From Astragalus membranaceus (Eukaryota; Streptophyta; Magnoliopsida; Fabales; Fabaceae), in the NCBI GenBank assembly GCA_039519185.1, contig CM076854.1, positions 149,282,997 to 149,346,996 on the forward strand: 64,000 nucleotides of DNA, read 5' to 3'. The translations under genes and the position numbers were made by a program. Below the pieces are notes generated by a model. The model was not told the origin of the DNA, ran no database searches, and saw only the letters and a program-made list of their open reading frames with translations. Shown here one piece after another: positions 13,901 to 23,222 of this stretch (its first letter is position 1; each line of letters opens with the position of its first letter).

Positions 13901-14140
13901 TTGCCGATGTCAGAAGAATGTTTGCGAATGCGCGAACGTATAATTCTCCAGAAACTATTTATTACAAATGTGCTACCAGGCATGTTGCTTCAACCTTCTC
14001 TTTACAATATTTTTCTTCTTTTACTTATTCTTCATATGACTTGTTGTGTTCCTTACATCCGGGCATTCTTTTGCAGGCTAGAATCCCACTTTCAAAGCAA
14101 AGTGACATCGGGCCTCCAGTCTGGTCCAAAGATTCCGTAG
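1998..14140 (+). CDS. GCN5: Histone acetyltransferase GCN5 (HAT plus bromodomain), 5' part missing
   Basis: Catalytic subunit of SAGA-type complexes, acetylating histone H3 tails in the nucleus and binding acetyl-lysine through its bromodomain. Coding exons deduced from splice sites and phase: 1998-2078, 3512-3583, 5080-5248, 5769-5812, 6292-6391, 6998-7066, 7368-7416, 13260-13378, 13575-13668, 13838-13979, 14077-14140 (TAG). All phases join, giving about 333 residues. The HAT part shows KFGEIAFCAI with the catalytic Glu and the acetyl-CoA loop QVRGYGTRL. The bromodomain shows DVPDYYEIIKDP and the acetyl-lysine-binding Asn in TYNSPETIYYKCA. Plant GCN5 proteins are over 500 residues, so the N-terminal region and start codon are missing, probably left of the window. 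The 5.8-kb intron 7417-13259 holds an antisense copia element. Two introns use GC donors (13379 and 13980). The exons carry no stop or frameshift, so the gene is probably active. Confidence 0.93.
2738..3235. repeat. Two diverged copies of a roughly 190-bp repeat in a GCN5 intron
   Basis: A block near 2738-2930 recurs near 3045-3230 in the same orientation. Both carry 'tgtctacaaaac/tgcctacaaaac', then 'cttgtaag', 'acttaggc' and 'ctaaacacacccctcat'. The copies differ by many substitutions, so the duplication is old. It may be a retroelement fragment; no coding signal was found. Confidence 0.55.
7576..7781 (-). repeat. 3' LTR of the intronic copia element
   Basis: Nearly identical to 12008-12212. 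The inside edge at 7782-7795 is the purine tract on the minus strand (GAGGGGGAGT), which primes plus-strand synthesis and marks this as the 3' LTR. Confidence 0.9.
7789..9561 (-). pseudogene. Copia reverse transcriptase / RNase H region
   Basis: An open frame of 590 codons. The RT core includes the QLDIKNAFLHGDL segment, LYGFKQSPRAW and the catalytic YVVYVDDI box. RNase H follows with ADWAGCPFDRRSTSGY, then RSSAEAEYRA, and ends with HIEIDCHFVREK and QLADIFTKAL. This part is intact, but it is separated from the integrase frame by an interruption near 9561-9617, so no continuous polyprotein can be made. It is the best preserved stretch of the element. Confidence 0.9.
9617..10590 (-). pseudogene. 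Copia pre-integrase and integrase region
   Basis: The pre-integrase zinc-binding part is seen as HHRRLGHPS and CESCQLGKH. The DDE core follows: VVHSDVWGPS with the first Asp, TLRSDNAKEYF with the second, and PHTPQQNEIVERKNR with the Glu. The listed open frame begins further upstream (10654), but those codons come from gag DNA read in the wrong frame. It joins gag directly, without a protease between them. Confidence 0.88.
10560..11460 (-). pseudogene. Copia gag region, frameshifted
   Basis: The start region MAAEKEKSGSSGK lies near 11450. The gag body runs in three frames through SYVFSGNP, YLNWSASVEMWFKG, then LATLQMTEDN and a Gly-Arg-rich stretch (GGRGRGRGGGRGG). The CCHC knuckle reads YTYCKRLGHTEDKC, so its first Cys is replaced by Tyr. 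Frame breaks lie near 11220 and 11400. After LSDEEYKAFLQYKA the sequence passes straight into pre-integrase DNA. The Asp-Thr/Ser-Gly protease that normally separates the two is absent, implying an internal deletion near 10560-10590. Confidence 0.82.
12008..12212 (-). repeat. 5' LTR of the intronic copia element
   Basis: Partner of 7576-7781. The primer-binding site complementary to initiator tRNA-Met lies on its left side (about 11993-12007, minus strand), which makes it the 5' LTR of the minus-strand element. Confidence 0.9.
12613..12980. mobile_element. GTGTCCG-type small element in a GCN5 intron
   Basis: The ends are rich in short inverted words of the type 'gacacagacgccagacac' (12630s) and 'gtgtccgactccaacacagac' (12915-12936). 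The same vocabulary recurs at 21356-21565 in a TSA intron. I infer a MITE-like or SINE-like family. Exact ends and a target duplication were not resolved. Confidence 0.5.
13150..13174. repeat. (CCCT)n simple repeat
   Basis: About six tandem CCCT units in the GCN5 intron, about 85 bp before the acceptor of the exon at 13260. Confidence 0.8.
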
Positions 14141-14649
14141 GACTGTTCAATGGACATTTATTTTTAAAAATATCAATCCGCCAAGTAAATAGGGATTGTT
14201 GTAATCCACTGCAGTCACATTTGCCGTGGTTTCCTACATTTAGTGTTATTTGAGGGACTTTTTTGTCACTTCAACATTCATTATTATTATTTTTCTATAT
14301 TCTCTCAACTTTTTCAACTAAATGCAGCATCTGTCTTATGTGACTGCAGGGGATTAATATCCTGTAAATAGTAGTATTGTCTTGAATTTTTTCTAGCTTG
14401 CATGGAATGTGTGTTATCCTTATCAGACTTGTGGCTCACACTCGGTTAACTTCTCACATAAGTTGATTCATATTGTCAATTCTATTGTGGGATAACACTG
14501 GTAGTGGTTGTTTATAAAGCCACCGATTTTTCTCATTTTTCCTTAATAAATCATTTTTAAATAAAAAAATTGAATATTTCCTGTACTTCCCCTGTTCCAC
14601 TAAATACTATGTTCTTGTGTATTTATCGATGTTTTGAAGATCAGATCTT

Positions 14650-15070
14650 AGATTGAGCTGGTGAAGACATTGGTTTAAAGGTTTATGGTTGAAGCCTGCG
14701 TGATAATTAAATACATATTTTTGATATTATAGAATATATTGAGTAATAATTGATATGTGTTCTTTACCTTGCGGTCGTTCGGGCCGGATCCAGGGGACCG
14801 TAGTTGGTAGGTCTTTTGCCGTTCAAGTGGAGTATTAGAGTGATCTCGGGTGGGGTACCTGTGATGCCACTTTGACACTCAAGTCGTATTGAGAATAGTA
14901 GAGTGTAGCAGGGAATGGGAATGTACCTATTTTTAGCAATGTGTCAGTATTTATAGGGATTTGTCTGAGCTCTCAACCGTTGGATTGATCAAGTGAATTT
15001 GAGCCGTTCAGGCATGATAGTCATAGATGGGTTGATGTATGAGACCCAAGTATCTACCATTTGTGCCACG
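14650..15070. repeat. Retroelement-like repeat, relative of 28195-28450
   Basis: It shares an ordered set of words with 28195-28450: 'ggtac', 'gatgc', 'ctcaagtc(g/a)', 'tttatag', 'cgttg(g/a)at', 'gatca', then 'aggcatgatag'. These look like diverged copies of an LTR. No ends were found. GCN5 stops at 14140; the 500 bp between hold its 3' UTR and AT-rich sequence with nothing else I recognise. Confidence 0.4.
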
Positions 15071-15440
15071 TTATGTTGGTTCTCTCTCTCTTTAGTACTC
15101 TATCATTGGGTGACATTCATGTAGGTCCTACTAATAAAGTGAATCTATTTTTAAAGTGTTGAGAGTACATGTATTTTATCCAACCATAGCGAGTGTGCAA
15201 AAGAGTGTTGCTAGTATTTTTTTTTTGTTAAAAATGAAGAATTGGACAACAAAAAATTACTTGTTTCGTGTTTTGATTTTTTTTAAATGTGACTAAAACA
15301 AAATAAGAAATGAAACATGAAAGTAGTTAAATGTTGTTACCATTTCAGTCCTTTTCAGAAGAAACCAAAGACAAGAAATGTCATTTTTTTTTCATAATGA
15401 GTTGTTTATTTGGTCAAATTTGTATTGATTATTGAGAAAA

Positions 15441-16633
15441 GGGGATTTTTTTGTACCCCCATCATATCACTATATACCCCCACATAATTTGATAAATCGA
15501 AAATACCACTGTCAAACTAAAACTCGCTTGGATTTACCCCCACTCAAGGTAAATCTGCTTTGTTATTTTTTCAAAGCGGATTTATCTACCCAATAGGTAA
15601 ATCTGACTTTTAAATAACAAAGCGGATTTACCTTATGTGGAGGTACATCCTCTTTTAAAATTAACAAAAGCGGATTTACCTAATGGGTAAATCCGATTTT
15701 CTTTTTTTTTTAGGGAAATCGCATTTATCTTTTTTTAGATAAATCTGCTTTGTTATTTTGCCAAAGCGGATTTATCTACCCAATAGGTAAATCCGACTTT
15801 TAAATAACAAATCGGATTTACCTTATATGGGGGTACATCCGCTTTTAAAATTAACAAAAGCAGATTTACCTAATGTGGGGGTAAATCCGATTTTGAAATT
15901 AAAATTTAAATTATTTTTTTTTAGAAATATAAAATAGATAATGAATATCGGTCGTCTTTTGGTTCTGTTTAGTGTATTGTTCGTTAACATGTGACGATGT
16001 TGTACGTCGGGTGAATAATTTAAGCTAAAAATCGGTTTTTAAGTAACCTACTCAGATTGTAATGAAACCACGACCATTAAATCCGAGAAAAATCAGGGAT
16101 CAAGACTCCTCAAGTAAGGATTTCCTTTAGGAAAGGGGAGCTCAAAATCTCAAATTCCATCGTTTACTATTTTTTATTAATTTTTTTATATTTCATAATC
16201 TCCAAAAAATCTGAAAAAATTTGCATAACCTTATTTTGGTTTTATTAGATTTATAGTAGTGTTTTTATAATTTTTAGATTAGTTTTGACTCTTTAACGGA
16301 TTTTTAGTAGTACTTTTATAACATTTTTTAAAAAAATTAAATAAAAAACAGGTATTTTTAATACAAAAAGCGGATTTAACCCCACTTAAGGTAAATCCGC
16401 TTTTAAAATTAACAAAAGCGGATTTACCTTAGGTGGGGGTAAATCCGATTTTCTTTTTTTAAGGGAATCAGATTTACCTACTAAAAGATAAATCCGATTT
16501 TGGGAAAAAACTAAAATCGAATTTATCTTTTAGTAGGTAAATCTGAGCGATTTTTTTTAGTGAGGGGTATTTTTGGGTTTCACTTTTATGTGGGAGTATG
16601 AGGTGATATGATTGGGGTACAAAAAAAAATCTC
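15441..16633. mobile_element. MULE-like element with palindromic CGGATTTACC repeats
   Basis: The ends are imperfect inverted repeats (left GGGGATTTTTTTGTACCCCC; right complement GAGATTTTTTTTTGTACCCC), followed on both sides by the matching 'atcatatcac' word. The flanking 9-mers ttgagaaaa (15432-15440) and ttaagaaaa (16634-16642) match at eight of nine. The inside has many direct and inverted copies of 'aaagcggatttacc' and 'ggtaaatccgctt', which can pair. A short stretch near 15990-16015 resembles the coding start of the MULE remnant at 60601-60783, so this may be a deleted copy of that family. Confidence 0.65.
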
Positions 16634-16793
16634 TTAAGAAAATGGGTAGAGGCCCAAACAATTACAAGCAAGAAGCTAGAACAAAAACCCCAGGTGTTTG
16701 CTTTTCACACACCCCCTCCTACTCGAAACACACCCCATAAGGGTGTGAAATGACCAAAAGGCCAGGCCAAACCTCTTTTTTTTCACGAATTTT

Positions 16794-16957
16794 CACCTGT
16801 TCGAACACGGGCCTTCGAACAGGTTCGCACGCGGCCATTCGCGTGTGTTAAATATGGGGACACACCCTCTTGGGTGTTTTTCACCTGTTCGAATGGGGTC
16901 ATGCGAACAGGTTCGAATGTGGTCATGCGAATATGTTCGCATGAGGCTGTTCGAACC
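16794..16957. repeat. Left subterminal repeat array of element A
   Basis: Repeated and palindromic words: cctgttcgaa, ttcgaacagg, ggttcgcac, catgcgaacagg, gttcgcatgagg. Similar clusters lie at 19150-19318 and in element B at 28644-28806 and 31785-31935. Such arrays commonly bind transposase in plant DNA transposons; that role is inferred. Confidence 0.75.
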
Positions 16958-17154
16958 AGTGTTGCAGAGCGACAGATATTGAACGTCTCATTTTCTACCG
17001 ACAGTTTTGAATAACGGCTTACAATCAGTCAAATGTGTGTCAGATAAAGGAGATGTCAATCCCTTTGGAAAATGTGTCTGAACGGATAGAATTTAAACGG
17101 CTCAGATTTGTGATCTAAAAATGAAATCAACGGCTGACATTTCACCATGCCTAT

Positions 17155-17160
17155 TATAAA
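17155..17160 (+). promoter_or_regulatory. TATA box for the 141-residue gene of element A
   Basis: TATAAA followed by a C-rich leader with two 'cttcaccaaaccct' repeats, about 95 bp upstream of the start codon at 17255. Exactly the same arrangement occurs in element B at 29008-29013. Confidence 0.55.
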
Positions 17161-17254
17161 AGGGGGTTCACATCCTCAGACCTTCTTCACCAAACCCTAA
17201 TCTGCTTCTTCACCAAACCCTACTCTCCCTCTTGACAGCTACAACCAAGCTGAA

Positions 17255-17680
17255 ATGGAATGGCAATTGTGCTCAACCCAGTACTCATCCACCAAATTCC
17301 TAACGGCCCTTCATCACCATGGGACTGTCACCACCGACGAACATGGTGTTGTGTTTCGTTGTCCTAACCATGTATTCTGCAGGATGAGTAAGGACATCAC
17401 CTTCGCCCAACTGAAGGAAAAGGCTGAGAGGAAGATTCGTCCAGAGGGAGCGTGGCGTAAAGACGTGGAGCGTATACTTTACCGAAAGTACAACCGTCTT
17501 GATTACGGGACTGGCTATTTTTCAGTTATGGAGATCCGCAACGATGACGACGTTGGGACCATGATGGAATATCATGCTACACTTCCGATGGGGCGACAAG
17601 TCTTAGAGTTGTACGTGGACACAATACGCACTCCAGAAGAGATCATTTATCTTCTGGAACAGGGACTACCGAAACACTAG
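17255..17680 (+). CDS. 141-residue element-encoded protein (A copy), MULE N-terminal-like
   Basis: A single-exon gene with a TATA box upstream and an AATAAA signal near 17764 downstream. The product starts MEWQLCSTQYSSTKFL and contains HGTVTTDEHGVVFRCPNHVF and a C-terminal MGRQVLELYVDT. The mid part, an acidic NDDDVGTMM after an RKYNRLDYGTGYF segment, recalls the small N-terminal domain of plant MULE transposases and PMD-linked proteins (family recollection, not a search). No catalytic motif is visible, so it is unlikely to be a transposase by itself. It is 97% identical in protein to the copy at 29108-29533. Known residue differences include Glu/Ala, Leu/Arg and Ser/Thr. It faces the PMD gene tail to tail. 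Confidence 0.7.
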   Translation: MEWQLCSTQYSSTKFLTALHHHGTVTTDEHGVVFRCPNHVFCRMSKDITFAQLKEKAERKIRPEGAWRKDVERILYRKYNRLDYGTGYFSVMEIRNDDDVGTMMEYHATLPMGRQVLELYVDTIRTPEEIIYLLEQGLPKH

Positions 17681-17886
17681 TTTCTTAGTTAGTTGTTTGC
17701 TTATGTTGGTTTTATGTCTTTCGTATTTCATGTCTTTCGTATTTCATGTATGGTTATGGTTTGTAATAAAAAGGCAATAAATTTGCGCCAAATTAAGTAG
17801 ATGACATCAGAAAAATACTTAATAATATAAAAAGTAGTTAAATTATACAAAAGTTCCAAACAAATATCCCCCCCTAAGACATCATC

Positions 17887-19081
17887 CTACTGGGTGTTGC
17901 GCCCCCTCCTCTGATACACATTGACGATCCTCCTCCTCAACCTACGGAAGGGGTTGAGCAACCTCTTGATGCGCTGAAAGACGCTCCTGGTTGGCACTGA
18001 AAGACGCTTCAGCTGATCATAAAGATGGGCAAGGGCCATTGCCCCCCAGCAGTAGTCTCCAACATTGTTCAAATCAAGAAGCATACCTAGGTAGCCAAGC
18101 TTAACCTTGCTTCCTGACTTGTCTGCGAACAATGTGCAGCCCAAAAGATAGAGCAAATAGGCCCTAGCAGCATGATGCCACCTCTGCTCAGCTATGGCTG
18201 GGTGGTAGACATGATCCCTCAGCCATACAAGACCAACTGACAACCCTCGCGCAGAAGTCTGTTCAGCGGCATCTTGGGGGGTGGCCCCCAAATAGTCAAT
18301 CAGCAGCTGCTCTCCCTGCCACGAAGTCCAGTCAGGCATGTCATAGAACTGGCCCGTGATGGGGATGTGTAGCAGCTGGGATACATCATCAAGGGTGATA
18401 GACATCTCACCCACAGGAAGGTGGAATGATGATGTATCCGGCTGCCAACGCTCTATGAATGCGTTCGGCAGCCCTTTGTGAGTGAGGGGAAAACCAAGTC
18501 CTATGAGAGGGAACAACCCCGATAGGATAAGAGTCTCCCTGATCCTAGCATGGACCACAAGGTTAACCGGTCCATGTGGAATCGTAGTTATGTCCGGCCG
18601 AACCTGCATTGACAAATGACACCGGCACAATAAGCCAATATGTTCAACAAAATAAGAAACAAAATTAACAACACGCTATTATATAACAATAACTTACCCG
18701 GCCAGCATAGAACCCAGTCAAAATATGAGACCCGTATGTGGGCAAGACAGAACCATCAACAGGTCCGCCAGGGAATGGGAATGTAGCCCTAGGAGCAGCA
18801 GCAGGCTGCTGAGGCTCAACATCCTCCTCATGTTGAGCACCAACCTCCTCATGTGCATGACCAGAAGGGCCGGCCAGCTCATATGCCGGAAATTGAGCAT
18901 CACGCTCAACATCCCGGCCAATATCATCAACCTCCGGTGGGGGAGGAGGGACGTCTAATCTGTCCCTACGCCTACCCCTCCGGGAAGGTTCAGCTCCATC
19001 TTGCCTCCGTTTGCGTTCGGAAGCCGTCGGGGGTGGCCTACGCTCCGGCTGTTGCGAACTACCGCCACGATGCCTCACCAT
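17887..19081 (-). CDS. Plant mobile domain (PMD) protein, A copy, internally deleted
   Basis: Two exons: 18698-19081 (ATG at 19081) and 17887-18603 (stop TAG). The intron has GT-AG borders and the reading frame joins at phase 0, giving about 366 residues. The N-terminus is low-complexity (Arg-rich, then PPPPPE, then acidic and Gln-rich). The second exon is the PMD core (PF10536-type, as in MAIN/MAIL1 and 'PP7 long form homolog' proteins): LILSGLFPLIGLGF, RWQPDTSSFHLPVGEMSITL, LDDVSQLLHIPITGQ, WLRDHVYHPA. After YDQLK it jumps to the C-terminal RIKRLLNPFRRLRRRIVNV. The middle region found in the B copy is missing, but the frame stays open. PMD proteins act in gene silencing and development in Arabidopsis; a role for this copy is unknown. 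Confidence 0.8.
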
Positions 19082-19149
19082 ATCTGAAACAACAACCATT
19101 AAACCAATTAAGCAACATAACCAGCAATATAACAGGAACAATACTGTCA

Positions 19150-19318
19150 CACCTGTTCGCACAGCATCATTCGCACCTGTTCGAACAGAAGCATTCGCAC
19201 GTGTTCGAACAACCCCATTCGAACAGGTGTTCGCATGTCCTCATTCGAACGGTGTTCGCATGACCTCATTCGAACACCTTCGTTTTCACGTGTTCGCATG
19301 AGGTCATGCGAACACAGC
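19150..19318. repeat. Right subterminal repeat array of element A
   Basis: Copies of gttcgaac, cattcgaacaggtgttcgcatg and tcatgcgaacac in both orientations. It pairs in word content with 16794-16957. Confidence 0.75.
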
Positions 19319-19682
19319 AGATGCACAGAAAAAAAAAAGCCAAATGTACAGAAGGGAGAGAGGGTTACCTGAATGAAAATGGAACGATTAGAGAGAGTGA
19401 GAGGACGCGAACAAAACCCAGGTGGTCTTGAGGGTGTTTGTGGAGAAGATTGAGTGGGAGATTGGGTGAGATTGAGTGAGTTGTGAGAAGTTGAGTGAGA
19501 GGGAGAGGAGAGTTAGGGTTCGAATGAGGGGTGTGAGGGAGAGTGAAAGGGAAAATGAGAGGAGTGAGGGGTGTGAGTGTGTGTGTATTTTTTTTTTAAG
19601 TTGAGGGTATTTTAGGGTTTTTAGAAGTTAGGGGGTGTGAAAGAGTAGGAGGGGGTGTGGGGAAAGTAAAAACCAAACCCCA

Positions 19683-21192
19683 AAGGCACGGCCAACCTGG
19701 ACCAAAACAACCCGCCCCAAAAATGAAAGCAACAAAAGGCTACAAACGAATTACAATGTACTTAGCTAGATAGCGAAACTGGAAAGTAATCTAAGAGAGG
19801 GAGATAAATCTAGATCCAAATCTGCGAAGCAGCCAAGAACATGAACCCTAACTTAGTGATAAAACCCAAATACTTGTGAACGTTAGGAGCATGTTCGAGG
19901 CTAGAATGCTTTATTTTCCCCTCCTCATCATCAGACATAAGAGCATTTGTACTAACAAAAATAAAATTTGGTTATACAATATTATTGTTTGTGTAGTAGT
20001 ATATTATTGATCACTATTAAAGAGTAAAATGGATTCAATATTTTCAAGTCTCCCTTTTCTCTGTTGCTTGTATTGTATTTTGATCACTATTTCCTTTTTT
20101 TATAACAGTCATCATTTTCCCTGCTTTACAACTGTTTTTATTGTACAATATTAACCACAAAACACATGAAATGCACTCTTGAGAACCAATATGAGAGTCA
20201 GATTCTTAAAAATGTCATCTTGCTAAAAGAATCCATAATTTCATAGCTTTAGCACTTGATTGTATCTTGAGAGAATAGTTTTTTGTCTACTTAGGTAAGT
20301 AGATTGATTAAGTGCTTATAGGGGTAACTATGTATAAACTGTTTCTATAATCAAAGAGAAAATAATGATAGATAAAAAACTGATATAACCTGAAAACAAC
20401 ATACGGATATGTCATATGTTGTTTCCATAAGCTCTCCTAAACAAATCATTCATAAGTCAATACAAAGAGGCCATGAAAGCATACTTTGAGACTAATGCTC
20501 TTCTGAAAAATTTTATAACTAATATTTTCAAAACAAATTAAACTATACATACATTGAATCTTTATCTTTCTTACCGGATGACAATGAGGCCAGGTCAGGT
20601 GAGTGAAGATAATATGTAACAACACAATTAAATATAATCATAAGTCAGCCTGATGGAAGAAGAGAACTGGGGTGGCCAAAAGCAAAATGATAAAAAGTAG
20701 GAAATTTTGAATTTTCAGAAGTGATGAAGAAGTTGTAAATCCTGTTTTCCTCTATCATTTTTCCCTAAAATGTATGAAAATGTAACAACCCAAGTCCTTT
20801 CATTTCAAGTGGTTGAAATTTGACCGTACAATTTTGTAGAAATGCTCTTGAGCAAACTTATCAAGGATACTGATATAGATGATTCAATCAGTGTCTTCAG
20901 CTAAATAATCTAAAGTCAGCATTTCTAAGTATCAGGGAGGCTCTTATACAATATATGAAATGAAATGATTATGAGAAACATTTGGCACAGCTTCGCAGAG
21001 GAGATAAATCTCATATAGAACATTTATTTCAGTAACAAAGAGATCCTTTGTCATAATTAAAAATGAACAAAAACTTCAACATATTATAATATCTGGACAT
21101 GTGAAAAAAAAAGTTAAACATTATCCTTTTTTTCAATTCATTATCTATGAAGACAAAAACTACTGTAAGTTTGAGCTTTTCTAGACTTGGTT
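19683..21192. other. Non-coding interval between element A and the TSA gene
   Basis: AT-rich and without supported genes. The last part should contain the 3' UTR of the minus-strand TSA gene. Nothing else recognised. Confidence 0.5.
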
Positions 21193-23159
21193 TCATTGAA
21201 GTGCTGATTTTAAGGAGCGGGTGAAATTTTCCAGTTCTTTCAATCCTTCTTCAGGAGATTTGGCTTCACCAAGCAACCTCACCATAGCACTTCCAACAAT
21301 TACACCATCAGCTCCCCATCCAGCTACCTGTAATAAGTTATATGATTAATTATGTAGCACAGACACCTCTTCTGAATGACGTGTCCGTGTCGGACACCGA
21401 CACGCATCAGACACCTCTTTACGGTGTCGCTCTTAAAAAGATATCTTTTTTGACATTATCTTTGTAATTACTCATATATGTGGTGTCCCGGTGTCCTATA
21501 TTTTAGACATTAGTAGTGTCTCAGTGTCCGTGTCGTGTCTGGTGACCGTGTCCGAGTCTGTGCTTCATAGATCATTAAACACATTGAAGTAGAAGCATAC
21601 TAAAATATGGACAAAGTACTAACCTGCTTCACATGCTCGGGCTTTGATAACCCAAAACCAACTGCCACGGGCTTAGTTGTTGCCTTGATTAAAAAAAACA
21701 CAACAAAGAGCATAAGTACTAAGATTCACCAAGTTCTATGGTATACCATTGTATCATTCTTAGTTCAGCAGCTATCAGCTCTTGCAACCAGAAAGAATTG
21801 GGAGGACAAGGGTAGGGCAGAGGCTAAGAAAAGTTGGTAGTGTTTGAAATTCCAGAAATAATCAAAAGGCTTAGAAAAATTATACTACTGAAGTGGATAC
21901 TAAATGAAATAAATAGTTAATTAACAAACCTCTTTAATATCCCGCAAAAGAGCTTGGACTTTATCACTAACTGATGCCCGAGCTCCGGTGACGCCCACAG
22001 TGCTCACCTATGATTTAAATCAATAAATGGTTAATGACTGTTGCCGGCACACATTGATCTGGGAAAGTTATGTAAGATATTTTTGGTTTTTATTATTATT
22101 GTAAACTATTTCCCAATATTTAGGACTTAAGTGACTCGCCATTAGTTATTACTATCAACTTCCTGGCCCAACTTGGTACTAGATAACACTGATGTATGAC
22201 CATCTCACAAAACGAGGTTAAAAATTGTGACGATCTATATGACTGGCTAGAACATTGAATCTTGGCCTAATCAAACCTAGTAAATACTCCAAAAAGCAAC
22301 AACCATCATTGTTCAATAAAACAAAGGTACATAACTAAAAGCCATTGGCATTTTGGCTTTGATGCCGGCATGAATAGAGATGAGTCAACAACAATAAGTA
22401 GAGTTGTTGAATGAAAAGAAAACACTGTAATTTTTTTCTGATTTCATCAGTCAAGAAGTGGGAGCCAATATGCTTGTCACCGTGTCATACTCACATTACA
22501 CTAATAACCCGTTTAAGATAAATGGAAAATAAAATAAACATACATTAAATTCTTTTTGTTTATGGACATAGTACGAAGGAATTATATAGAAAATCACAGA
22601 TATATACTCTAAAAACAAGACCTTAGCAGGTTCGAAGTTTAAATGAGAATTAAGAAGGGGAAGCCAAAAAAAGAAGTAATTGTGATTGAAAGAAGCTCTC
22701 ACAAGATATATAAATCCTTCTGAAGCATCAACAATGGCTTTCATCCGGTCTGTTGGAGTGGTGGGTGTTGTGAGGAGTACCTTAATGACATCAAAGGTTC
22801 AAAATATACCAAATCAACTAGCTATAGACATGTACACAGATTAATTTAGTGAAACAAAAAAAGAAACATATTAGAAAATGTTAAAACAATATATACCACC
22901 AACAGATTTATACAACAGTATAAGGATATCAATTTGAAATCTAGAAATAAAATTGAAGAAAATTTCAAAGGTAAGCAAACCAGTTCAATTCCTTTCTTCT
23001 TAGCTTCCGCCCTTAAAACTTCCGTCTCTTCCAGAGGAACATCGGGGACTACAAGCCCTGCATGCATATGGGAAAGAAAAAGTATTATCCTGACTACCAA
23101 ACTGGAAGAAAAATGGGAAACATTACAAAGAAAACTTTTATTTCACGAACAATTTTATG

Positions 23160-23222
<63 letters not shown>

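Larger units (their letters stand above)
16693..19674. mobile_element. Element A: PMD-carrying MULE-like transposon, internally deleted
   Basis: Perfect 8-bp target duplication AAACCCCA at 16685-16692 and 19675-19682. The ends are inverted repeats starting GG, with a shared core CACACCCCCTCCTACTC. Next to each end is a dense array of TTCGAACAGG / TTCGCATG words. Contents: TATA box, 141-residue gene (+) and a PMD gene (-), convergent. No transposase domain is visible. It is a shorter sister of element B, lacking about 805 bp of the PMD gene. Confidence 0.88.

Noticed and set aside
18725..19301. Plus-strand frames opposite the PMD first exon (also 31310-31977)
   Set aside because: Antisense shadows of the PMD N-terminal exon and of the subterminal repeats; the spliced minus-strand gene explains them.
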